From Flavobacterium sp. 270 (GTDB lineage: Bacteria > Bacteroidota > Bacteroidia > Flavobacteriales > Flavobacteriaceae): DNA of 64,000 nt. The notes below the pieces were generated by a model. The model saw nothing but the letters and a program-made list of their open reading frames with translations, did no database searches and was not told the origin of the DNA. The position numbers were made by a program, and so were the translations under genes. The DNA lies in the NCBI RefSeq assembly GCF_004368785.1, contig NZ_SODM01000009.1, positions 62,001-126,000 of the forward strand. The letters run 5' to 3'. This document shows positions 17,301-25,345 of the stretch, one piece after another. Positions within the stretch are counted from its first letter, which is position 1; each line of letters starts with the position of its first letter.

Positions 17301-18619
17301 CAACTGAATTAAAATTAGTTGATGAGAAAACTGGAATCGTTTTAAATACACATAACATTCCTTATGGTTCTAGTATTTTTGTTAATGATGGAGACAGCGT
17401 AGCAAAAGGAACTGTAATTTGTAAATGGGATCCATATAATGGTGTAATTGTTTCTGAATTTACTGGTAAAATTGCTTACGAAGATTTAGAACAAGGACAA
17501 TCATTCATGGTTGAAATTGATGAGCAGACAGGTTTCCAGGAGAAAGTAATTTCTGAAGCTAGAAATAAAAAATTAATCCCAACTTTATTGGTTTACGGTA
17601 AAGAAGGTGAATTGATTCGTTCGTACAACTTACCAGTAGGTGCACACTTAATGGTTGAGAATGGTGAGAAAATTAAAGCAGGTAAAGTATTAGTAAAAAT
17701 TCCACGTCGTTCTTCTAAAGCAGGCGATATCACGGGAGGTTTACCAAGAATTACTGAGCTTCTTGAGGCTCGTAACCCTTCTAACCCAGCAGTTGTATCT
17801 GAAATTGATGGTGTTGTATCTTTCGGTAAAATCAAAAGAGGTAACCGTGAGATCGTTATCGAATCTAAATTTGGTGAGATTAAAAAGTATTTAGTTAAAC
17901 TTTCTAGCCAAATCTTAGTACAAGAAAATGACTTCGTAAGAGCGGGAGTACCATTGTCTGACGGTGCAATTACACCAGATGATATCTTAAGAATTCAAGG
18001 ACCAGCTGCTGTTCAACAGTACTTGGTAAATGAAATTCAAGAGGTTTACCGTTTACAAGGGGTGAAAATTAATGACAAGCACTTTGAGGTAGTTATTCGT
18101 CAAATGATGCGTAAAGTAAGAGTTCAAGATCCAGGAGATACATTATTCTTAGAAGATCAATTAATTCACACTAAAGACTTTATCGTTCAGAATGATAAAT
18201 TATATGGCATGAAAGTAGTTGAAGACGCTGGAAATTCTGCTGTATTAAAACCAGGTCAGATTATTACACCTCGTGAATTGCGTGATGAAAATTCATTATT
18301 GAAACGAAATGATAAAAATCTTGTTGTAGCAAGAGACGTAATTACTGCAACTGCAACGCCAGTTCTTCAAGGTATTACAAGAGCTTCGTTACAAACTAAA
18401 TCATTCATTTCTGCGGCTTCATTCCAGGAGACAACGAAAGTACTTAACGAAGCTGCAGTAGCTGGTAAAGTAGATGATCTAGAAGGATTAAAAGAAAATG
18501 TAATTGTTGGACACAGAATTCCTGCAGGAACTGGTATGAGAGAATACGATAACACTATCGTAGGATCTAAAGACGATTACAACGAAATGATGGCTAATAA
18601 AGAAGAATATATTTATTAA
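14309..18619 (+). CDS. rpoC: DNA-directed RNA polymerase subunit beta'
   Basis: A 1436-aa beta' subunit. The zinc-ribbon motif CACGKYK...CDRCGVEV lies near residues 70-90, and the catalytic magnesium loop [12 protein letters not shown] is intact. The second zinc site ([20 protein letters not shown]) and the bridge/trigger region ([20 protein letters not shown]) follow. The start is one of two adjacent ATGs (14309 or 14312), preceded by an A-rich leader without an SD. The DUF3467 gene follows after 10 nt. Confidence 0.99.
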   Translation: [1436 protein letters not shown]

Positions 18620-18629
18620 TTAGGAAACT

Positions 18630-18938
18630 ATGAGTAATCCGAAACAACAAGAGCAAATTAATATTGAGTTAGACGAAACTATTGCAGAAGGAATTTATTC
18701 TAATCTTGCGATTATTAATCACTCATCATCAGAATTTGTTTTAGATTTTGTGAGCATTATGCCCGGTATTCCTAAAGCCAAGGTAAAGTCAAGAATTGTC
18801 TTGACACCACAACATGCTAAAAGATTATTAAAAGCAATTGGTGAAAATATTCATCGTTTTGAAGCAGCCCACGGCGAGATCAAAGACACTGAACAAGCTC
18901 CAATACCACTTAATTTTGGTCCAGCAGGACAAGCATAA
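18630..18938 (+). CDS. DUF3467 family protein
   Basis: A 102-aa acidic protein of the DUF3467 family, with the core EGIYSNLAIINHSSSEFVLD, a FVSIMPGIPKAKVKSRI segment and the TPQHAKRLLKAIGENI helix. No function is established. It lies 10 nt after rpoC and before a strong terminator, so it is the last gene of the rpoBC transcript; this linkage to rpoC is common in Bacteroidota and hints at a role connected with transcription, which is inference. Confidence 0.85.
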   Translation: MSNPKQQEQINIELDETIAEGIYSNLAIINHSSSEFVLDFVSIMPGIPKAKVKSRIVLTPQHAKRLLKAIGENIHRFEAAHGEIKDTEQAPIPLNFGPAGQA

Positions 18939-18944
18939 ATTATT

Positions 18945-18975
18945 AAAGCCTCTTTTTTTAAAAGAGGCTTTTTTA
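18945..18975 (+). terminator. Rho-independent terminator of the rpoBC operon
   Basis: AAGCCTCTTTT pairs with AAAAGAGGCTT, followed by six T. It ends the long rpl-rpo transcription unit. Confidence 0.9.
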
Positions 18976-19069
18976 TTATACAGAGCATTTATAAAAGTGT
19001 AGTTTGTCTGATTTTAATTCATTTCGTCGACTATATTTCTTTTGTCAACGTGATTTTTTTACTTTGGCA

Positions 19070-19175
19070 CAGCAATTATGAAAAAGAATTAATTTTTAGA
19101 ATATAATGACTACTTAGTAAGGTTGATTTAATTCAAATTTTAGAAAAAGCGCTAATGAAAATTAGCGCTTTTTTT
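19070..19175 (+). ncRNA. Candidate small RNA of about 100 nt
   Basis: A stretch without a plausible gene (only a 4-codon ATG frame) lies between a promoter-like sequence near 19041-19070 and a perfect intrinsic terminator at 19148-19175. Upstream there is TTTG (19041), then TACTTTGGCAC (19060-19070), which resembles either a -7 element with a short spacer or the -24 half of a sigma-54 promoter. Neither match is complete. The following gene starts 136 nt after the terminator, so the terminator does not belong to an annotated gene on this strand. Confidence 0.3.
19148..19175 (+). terminator. Orphan rho-independent terminator
   Basis: AGCGCTAAT pairs perfectly with ATTAGCGCT around a GAAA tetraloop, followed by six T. 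The rpoBC operon already ends at 18975, so this terminator implies a separate short transcript. Confidence 0.85.
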
Positions 19176-19311
19176 GTACCTATTATTTTGATCAATAGTA
19201 GTTGATTGTAAAATAAAAATAATTTTGAGTTTGTTCCCAACCTTTTTATAAAAAAGATACTCTATATAAGTAAGAATCATTTTGAAGGATTTTAACTTAA
19301 ATTAGTATAGT

Positions 19312-20058
19312 ATGAAAAAGACATTCACTTTAGAAATAGCAAGCCCTTGTTCTGAAAATTTTGATAAAATGATTCCTAATGCAAATGGTTCATTTTGTAA
19401 TTCTTGTGCAAAAAATGTAATTGATTTAAGTAGAAAAACAAATTCAGAAGTAGCTACGTTTATTTCAAAAAATAAAGACAAAAATATTTGTGCTAGGTTA
19501 AAAGCTACTCAGCTTGAAGAAGAATTTCAATATAATGAAGTTTCAAAATTTGGTAATTTAAAATATGCAGCAGTTGCGGCCTCAATTTTAATCGCGTCAA
19601 ATGTTGCGGGACAAGAAAAGACACCAGTTAAAACTGAAATAAACCAACCAATTCAGCGTCATATTATTGGTAAAGTTGCATACAATCAGAGTATTTCAGT
19701 AACAATAAAAGGCAGGTTGCTAGAAGTTAAAACAAATAAACCACTCAGTAAAAAGGATTATCCCAATCTAACTCTTTCCGTTAATGGCTCTCAAAATGAG
19801 GTAAAAGTAAATTCTAAAACTGGAGATTTTTCAATTCCGGTTGAGATTTTAAAAAACAGCAAAACTTTTGAAGTCACGATTAAAAGTGAATATAATATCT
19901 TTTCAAAAACAATACCTTTTGATGTAAATAACATTAAGGGAAATATATTAACTCAAAATATAATTATTGATGAATCAGATTTGTCTAAAGTAGAAGTTAT
20001 GATGCTAGGCGGATTAGGAATTAATTATGTAGAGGATAAGAAATCTTCTAAAAGCTAG
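19312..20058 (+). CDS. Uncharacterised protein with N-terminal cysteine motif and a carboxypeptidase-regulatory-like C-terminus
   Basis: A 248-aa protein that I cannot assign to a functional family. The N-terminal 60 residues carry a motif shared by many Bacteroidota proteins: SPCSENFDKMIPNANGSFCN, then SCAKNVIDLS, with C13, C29, C32 and C60 available to bind a metal. A membrane-spanning stretch follows (about 83-100, LKYAAVAASILIASNVAG). The remainder (about 128-225) looks like a beta-sandwich of the carboxypeptidase-regulatory or peptidase-associated type, presumably periplasmic. The layout (cytoplasmic Cys module, one helix, periplasmic domain) resembles an anti-sigma or sensing protein, but no sigma-factor gene is adjacent. 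A terminator at 20081-20115 follows. Confidence 0.6.
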   Translation: MKKTFTLEIASPCSENFDKMIPNANGSFCNSCAKNVIDLSRKTNSEVATFISKNKDKNICARLKATQLEEEFQYNEVSKFGNLKYAAVAASILIASNVAGQEKTPVKTEINQPIQRHIIGKVAYNQSISVTIKGRLLEVKTNKPLSKKDYPNLTLSVNGSQNEVKVNSKTGDFSIPVEILKNSKTFEVTIKSEYNIFSKTIPFDVNNIKGNILTQNIIIDESDLSKVEVMMLGGLGINYVEDKKSSKS

Positions 20059-20080
20059 AATGAATGAATATCTAAACGCA

Positions 20081-20115
20081 AAAAAGGCTGTCTAAATTTT
20101 AGACAGCCTTTTTTG
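20081..20115. terminator. Bidirectional terminator between the convergent genes
   Basis: AAAAAAGGCTGTCTAAA pairs with TTTAGACAGCCTTTTTT. A-run and T-run flank the stem on both sides, so it can stop transcription from the 19312 gene and from prfC. Confidence 0.9.
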
Positions 20116-20133
20116 TAGTTTTACTTAAATATA

Positions 20134-21726
20134 TTAATCAAACTCTGAAGTAAAATATAATTTCACACTTGGATATTTTGTTTGCGTCATGTGAATTGTA
20201 AAATCAGAATCGGCTAAAAATACCAATTGACCGTATTTATCATGAGCTAAGAATTTTTGCTTGATACGTTTAAATTCTTTGAATTCTTCATTTTTAGCAT
20301 CATCAGGTTTTACCCAGCAAGCTTTATGTACGGGAAAGTTTTCGTAAGTACATTTTGCGCCATATTCGTGCTCCAAACGATATTGAATTACCTCATATTG
20401 AAGCGCTCCAACGGTACCAATTACTTTACGATTGTTCATTTCTAAAGTAAACAACTGCGCAACACCTTCATCCATTAACTGGTCAACACCTTTATCAAGC
20501 TGTTTTGCTTTCATAGGGTCAGCATTATTAATGTATCTAAAGTGTTCTGGAGAGAAACTCGGAATTCCTTTAAAACTCATTATTTCACCTTCCGTTAAAG
20601 TATCTCCAATTTTAAAATTTCCTGTATCGTGTAAACCAACAATATCACCTGGATAAGAAATATCTACAATCTCTTTCTTCTCTGCAAAAAAGGCATTCGG
20701 ACTTGAGAATTTTAGGTTTTTCTTTTGGCGAACGTGGAAATAAGGTTTGTTTCTTTCGAATGTTCCAGAAACAATTTTGATAAAAGCCAAACGGTCTCTA
20801 TGTTTAGGATCCATATTAGCGTGGATTTTAAAAACAAATCCACTCATTTTTTCTTCTTTTGGATCAACTAAACGAGTTTCAGAATCCTTTGCTCTTGGAG
20901 AAGGCGCAATTTTTATGAAGCAATCTAAAAGTTCACGAACTCCAAAATTATTCAAAGCCGAACCAAAAAACACCGGCTGAATTTTTCCATCTAAATAATC
21001 CTGACGATCAAATTTTGGATAAACTTCATCAATTAATTCTAATTCTTCTCTAAGTTTATCAGCAGCTTTTTGTCCTACAATTTTATCCAGTTCAGGATTG
21101 TTCTGAACGTCAGAAAAAGCGATCGTTTCTTCGATGTTTTTACGAGAGTCTCCGCTAAAAATATTGATATTTTCTTCCCAAAGATTGTAAATTCCCTGAA
21201 AATCATAGCCCATTCCGATAGGAAAACTTAATGGTGTAACTTTTAAACCAAGTTTTTGCTCTACTTCATCCATCAAATCAAAAGCATCCTTACCTTCACG
21301 GTCTAATTTGTTGATGAAAACAATCATCGGAATGTTTCTCATTCTACAAACTGCAACCAACTTTTCAGTTTGTTCCTCAACCCCTTTTGCAACGTCAATT
21401 ACAACAATAACACTATCAACAGCAGTTAAAGTTCTAAAAGTATCTTCTGCAAAATCCTTGTGTCCGGGAGTATCAAGAATATTGATTTTTATGTCTTTAT
21501 AATTAAAAGCAAGTACAGAAGTCGAAACCGAAATACCTCTTTGGCGTTCGATTTCCATGAAATCACTCGTTGCTCCTTTTTTAATTTTATTGTTTTTTAC
21601 AGCACCAGCCTCTTGAATAGCTCCTCCAAACAACAATAATTTTTCTGTTAATGTTGTTTTTCCGGCATCAGGATGCGATATAATTCCAAACGTTCTTCTA
21701 CGTTCAATTTCTTTTAAAAAGCTCAT
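20134..21726 (-). CDS. prfC: Peptide chain release factor 3
   Basis: A 530-aa translational GTPase of normal RF3 length. The G domain shows ISHPDAGKTTLTEKLLLFGG, the effector region ATSDFMEIERQRGISV, NILDTPGHKDFAEDT and IVFINKLDREG. It removes RF1/RF2 from post-termination ribosomes. A TACTTTTG -7 box lies about 21 nt upstream on the minus strand (21747-21754). It is not in an operon. Confidence 0.97.
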   Translation of the reverse strand: MSFLKEIERRRTFGIISHPDAGKTTLTEKLLLFGGAIQEAGAVKNNKIKKGATSDFMEIERQRGISVSTSVLAFNYKDIKINILDTPGHKDFAEDTFRTLTAVDSVIVVIDVAKGVEEQTEKLVAVCRMRNIPMIVFINKLDREGKDAFDLMDEVEQKLGLKVTPLSFPIGMGYDFQGIYNLWEENINIFSGDSRKNIEETIAFSDVQNNPELDKIVGQKAADKLREELELIDEVYPKFDRQDYLDGKIQPVFFGSALNNFGVRELLDCFIKIAPSPRAKDSETRLVDPKEEKMSGFVFKIHANMDPKHRDRLAFIKIVSGTFERNKPYFHVRQKKNLKFSSPNAFFAEKKEIVDISYPGDIVGLHDTGNFKIGDTLTEGEIMSFKGIPSFSPEHFRYINNADPMKAKQLDKGVDQLMDEGVAQLFTLEMNNRKVIGTVGALQYEVIQYRLEHEYGAKCTYENFPVHKACWVKPDDAKNEEFKEFKRIKQKFLAHDKYGQLVFLADSDFTIHMTQTKYPSVKLYFTSEFD

Positions 21727-21821
21727 ATTTTGTATAAATAGGTTTGCAAAAGTACTATTAATTACGGCTTAATAAAAATATTCAGTTCTTAAATTAAACT
21801 CAATCTACTACATAATAGGTG

Positions 21822-21854
21822 TAAAACAAAAAGGCTGCTCAAAAGAACAGCCTT
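21822..21854 (-). terminator. Terminator after the alpha-amylase gene
   Basis: On the minus strand AAGGCTG pairs with CAGCCTT around a 10-nt loop, followed by TTTGTTTT. It lies 21 nt after the amylase stop codon. Confidence 0.8.
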
Positions 21855-21874
21855 AAGAATAGTCATTTTTGAAA

Positions 21875-23314
21875 TTACTGATTAATTGACCAAACTGAAT
21901 ATCCTTTTGGAGGACATTGTATTTTTACCCATTGGTCTCCTTGTGTAGTTGGATACCAAGTTGAGTTTCCTGTAAAATCTTTGATTTGAGTATTAGCCCA
22001 ATTGGTCTGAATCCATCTTTCCTGCCAGGTTGTAGAATTATTAATGTAAACTACCAATCCAGGATTTCCGTTATATCCGTTTCTTCTGGCAACATATTCG
22101 TCATTATCAGAATATAAAATCGAAGTTGTTCCAGTTGCTTTGTTGTTATGAATCCAGATTAAATTATTCAACTTGTTTTTATCAAGCCATTCTTCATAAT
22201 CTCTATAGAAAATTGTTGGATAACCTTCGTGGGTTAATATATAGGAGTACGCCAATAATTTATTTGAAATTTCGTCTGTATCATGATTGGTTACAAAAGT
22301 TACTGCTTTGTACGGATTTCGTTTCCACATCATATCATCATTTAACAATGCTAAATTATTTCCATCAAAAGCATCATTCATTTTATAATAACAAGCAAAA
22401 TCAAAAACAGAACTATTCGCATTATTTGCCCACCATTCTAATGTATTTACATTTGCATCCCAATATTCTCCAACAGAAAATCCGCCAACATTTGCATTCC
22501 AATCATGAACCACCCATGGAGCAAAACCTTTTACATAGTCAAATCTCCAGCCGTCAAACTTCATGGTGTTTTTGTAATATTTACCAACTCCGTCAGCTCT
22601 AAGCCAAAGCCAATCCTGCACGTTTGGTGCAGCGTGGCATAAGTCCGGAAATCCACCAAACGAACCTTCGTCATTATTACCGAAGCTATTTTTATAGAAA
22701 TCATTATAAGTTCTTTTGAATTTTCCAGAAGCTATTCCGGTAAAATTTGTCCACGTATTTGTTCCCGTAAAAGGATTCGCTTCAGATTGGCCACCGCTAT
22801 TATGATTGATAACTATGTCAGCATAAACTTTCATGTTTTCTGTGTGTGCTTTTGTGATCAAGCTGACCAATTCTGTTTTTGATCCAAATCGTGTTTCTGT
22901 AGTTCCGTTTTGGTTGTAATCTCCAAAATCAAAATAATCTGTAGGATCATATCCCATTGAGAAAGCTCCGTTTTGCGCCTTAGAAGCAGGAGGAAGCCAT
23001 ATCGAGCCAATTCCGGCATTAGACCACGCAGTTACTTTGCCATTTACAACATCCCACCAAGTCCCGCCAGCAGGAACATCCCAATAAAATGCCTGCATCA
23101 TAACGCCGCCACCAGGATTGTCGACATATTTTCCTGTTGAAGATGATTTAACATCTCCGGTACTGAATGGTTTGCCATCATGTGTTACATTGATGATCTT
23201 AAATTGCTCACTCTCAGCTTTTGTGTTTACTTGTTCTGTTTCATTTTGCGAACACGAGTATAGGAATACTGTAAACGCAGTCATAAAATAAATCTGTAGA
23301 TTAGATTTTTTCAT
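21875..23314 (-). CDS. Alpha-amylase lipoprotein (GH13, archaeal-like subfamily)
   Basis: A 479-aa endo-acting alpha-1,4-glucan hydrolase. The N-terminus has a lipobox (FLYSC, Cys21), so it should be a surface or periplasmic lipoprotein. The GH13 barrel has all four conserved regions: DIVINH (166-171), GWRFDYVKG with nucleophile Asp259, VGEYWD with acid/base Glu283, and FVTNHD (Asp345). A C-terminal beta domain ends in GYSVWSINQ. Segments such as MQAFYWDVPAGGTWWD, SMGYDPTDYFDFG and YPTIFYRDYEEWL recall the Thermococcales amylases (GH13 subfamily 7) as I remember them. No SusC/SusD pair is adjacent, so it is not in a visible polysaccharide-utilisation locus. Confidence 0.93.
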   Translation of the reverse strand: MKKSNLQIYFMTAFTVFLYSCSQNETEQVNTKAESEQFKIINVTHDGKPFSTGDVKSSSTGKYVDNPGGGVMMQAFYWDVPAGGTWWDVVNGKVTAWSNAGIGSIWLPPASKAQNGAFSMGYDPTDYFDFGDYNQNGTTETRFGSKTELVSLITKAHTENMKVYADIVINHNSGGQSEANPFTGTNTWTNFTGIASGKFKRTYNDFYKNSFGNNDEGSFGGFPDLCHAAPNVQDWLWLRADGVGKYYKNTMKFDGWRFDYVKGFAPWVVHDWNANVGGFSVGEYWDANVNTLEWWANNANSSVFDFACYYKMNDAFDGNNLALLNDDMMWKRNPYKAVTFVTNHDTDEISNKLLAYSYILTHEGYPTIFYRDYEEWLDKNKLNNLIWIHNNKATGTTSILYSDNDEYVARRNGYNGNPGLVVYINNSTTWQERWIQTNWANTQIKDFTGNSTWYPTTQGDQWVKIQCPPKGYSVWSINQ

Positions 23315-23837
23315 AGTAGTGATTTGGTTAAAGGTTAGATAAGTTTAATTATCTGCTTAAATGGTTTTAAAATCAATTAATTCATAATTTTAACACCTTA
23401 AAAATGATAATTATTTATCTAAAGTATGTTTTTTTTGACTAGTTGTTATTTATAAGAAAATATTTATATCACGAAAACGTTGTAGTGTTGAAAACTTTTA
23501 ATTTTAGAAAAGAAAACGCTCTTTATAAGTAGTTATAAATTAATGATATACAAGGTTAATTTTTAATTGGTTTTTGAAATTTTAGAAAAGATGATATCCG
23601 AAAAGACGACTTTATTTATTGTGTTTAAAAACTATCCTATAATTTTTTGTTAATAGTATAGCTGATAGTTGTATTATGTAATTGAATTGTTATTTTTGTT
23701 CGTTATAAGTTAAAATGAACTAGAACTTAATTATTTAGTGTTTTAAGAACAATTTCTAAAAAATGCAGATTGAATTAATTTTAGTTTAAGAGGAAATTCT
23801 AAAGCAAGATCTTTACATTCAAATTAAATTTAAAATA
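23315..23837. other. 523-nt divergent intergenic region (amylase / SurA-like gene)
   Basis: Very A/T-rich with no coding potential or strong hairpin that I can see. The only convincing signal is the forward promoter described at 23668-23698. No -7 box matching TAnnTTTG was found upstream of the amylase on the minus strand. Confidence 0.6.
23668..23698 (+). promoter_or_regulatory. Putative promoter of the SurA-like gene
   Basis: A -7 TATTTTTG (23691-23698) matches TAnnTTTG and is preceded by GTTG (23668-23671) at exactly 19 nt, one base off the -33 TTTG. It would give a leader of about 130 nt. Confidence 0.5.
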
Positions 23838-25268
23838 ATGTTATTAAAAAAATTACAGCTAAAAACAATTGATTACAAGCTAGTCTTAACAATATGTTTT
23901 TTACTTTTTTTCAACTCAATTATTTCCGCTCAGGAAGTTATCAAAGATGCTGTAGCTGAGAAACCAGTTGAAGCTCCAAAAACAGGTAGACAGAAGATTG
24001 ATGGTATTATTGCTACTGTTGGAGATTATATTGTTTTAGATTCTGATATTGATAAAGGATATTTGGAGATTGCAAGTCAGGGAGGTTCTGTAAAAGATAT
24101 TACAAGATGCCAAATGCTTGGTAAACTTTTAGAAGATAAATTATATGCGCATCAGGCCATTCAGGATAGTATTATCGTTAGTGATGCCGAAGTAAGAAGC
24201 ATGATGGACGATCGTTTGAATTATATGATTCAACAAGTTGGAGACATCAATAAAGTTGTAGAATACTATAAGAAAAGTTCTGTAGAAGAGTTTAAAACTT
24301 ATTTTGCTGACATCTTGAAAGAGCAAAAATTATCTTCAGAAATGAGAGATAAAATTGTAAAAGATGTTGAAATTACTCCAGAAGAGGTTCGAAATTTCTT
24401 TAAAAAGATTCCAAAAGATGAATTGCCGACTTTTGGTGCAGAAATGGAAGTAGCACAAATTGTGGTTGAACCTAAAGTTTCTAAAGATGACAAACAAAAA
24501 GTAATTGACAGATTAAACGCTATTAGAAAAGACGTTTTAGAAGGTTCTAGTTTTGCTACAAAAGCAGTTTTGTATTCGCAGGATCCAGGATCGGCTCCAA
24601 ATGGTGGTTATTATAAAATGACAAGAAAAACTCCTTTTGTAAAGGAATTTAAAGATGTAGCTTTTAGTTTGCAGGAAGGTGAAATTTCAGCTCCGTTTGA
24701 AACCACTTTTGGATACCATATTATTATGGTTGACAAGATAAAAGGACAGGAAGTTGAATTACGTCATATATTAATCTCTCCAACAGTTTCTGAAGATGCT
24801 TTGAAAGAAGCAAAAGAAAGAATTACAAATGTTAGAAATAAAATAGTAAGCAAAGAAGTAACTTTTGCTGATGCTGCAAGAACAGAATCTGATGAAAAAG
24901 AAACAAGAGCAAACGGAGGTACTTTGGTAAATCCGAATACTCAGGACACTCGTTTTGAATTGACAAAAATGGATCCGACATTATACAGTCAGGTTTCTAA
25001 TTTAAAAGATGACGAAGTTTCTCAGCCGCTTTTAAATACAGATGATAAAGGTAAAAAAACATACAAGTTAATTACTGTTACTAATAGAATTGACGAGCAT
25101 ACAGCAGATTACGCTAAAGATTATACTAAGATTAAAGAATTAGCATTAAAAGAAAAACAAATCAATGCAATTGCAAAATGGTTTGATGCTAAAATAAAAG
25201 ATACTTACATCAAAATTATTGGAGAATACAGAGATTGTACTTTTGCTAATAACTGGTTGAAAAAATAA
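23838..25268 (+). CDS. Periplasmic peptidyl-prolyl isomerase, SurA-like
   Basis: A 476-aa secreted protein. A signal sequence (VLTICFLLFFNSIISA) is followed by a SurA-type N-terminal chaperone domain (DGIIATVGDYIVLDSDIDKG, about 50-190) and two parvulin domains. The first (about 202-305) has MEVAQIVVEP, SQDPGSAPNGGYY and TTFGYHIIMVDK; the second (about 308-420) has VELRHILISP and a divergent ending with no clear GYH motif, so only the first may be active. It should help fold outer-membrane barrels. MoxR follows after a terminator, so the two genes are probably separate units. Confidence 0.88.
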   Translation: MLLKKLQLKTIDYKLVLTICFLLFFNSIISAQEVIKDAVAEKPVEAPKTGRQKIDGIIATVGDYIVLDSDIDKGYLEIASQGGSVKDITRCQMLGKLLEDKLYAHQAIQDSIIVSDAEVRSMMDDRLNYMIQQVGDINKVVEYYKKSSVEEFKTYFADILKEQKLSSEMRDKIVKDVEITPEEVRNFFKKIPKDELPTFGAEMEVAQIVVEPKVSKDDKQKVIDRLNAIRKDVLEGSSFATKAVLYSQDPGSAPNGGYYKMTRKTPFVKEFKDVAFSLQEGEISAPFETTFGYHIIMVDKIKGQEVELRHILISPTVSEDALKEAKERITNVRNKIVSKEVTFADAARTESDEKETRANGGTLVNPNTQDTRFELTKMDPTLYSQVSNLKDDEVSQPLLNTDDKGKKTYKLITVTNRIDEHTADYAKDYTKIKELALKEKQINAIAKWFDAKIKDTYIKIIGEYRDCTFANNWLKK

Positions 25269-25284
25269 TTTTTATTAAATAAAG

Positions 25285-25326
25285 AAAAGAGTTAGTTTTA
25301 TGATTTCATACAACTAACTCTTTTTA
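25285..25326 (+). terminator. Terminator between the SurA-like gene and moxR
   Basis: AAAAGAGTTAGTT pairs with AACTAACTC plus the T-run that follows (six T). The loop is 14 nt. Confidence 0.8.
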
Positions 25327-25345
25327 ATTTAAAATACATTCATAA

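Noticed and set aside
22126..22602. A 158-aa plus-strand frame opposite the alpha-amylase gene
   Set aside because: The amylase frame carries all four GH13 catalytic regions over the same DNA; the opposite frame has no recognisable motif or start context.
21875..25268. A starch-utilisation (Sus-like) locus around the amylase
   Set aside because: There is no SusC/SusD pair, SusR-type regulator or other glycosidase nearby; neighbours are prfC and a SurA-like isomerase.
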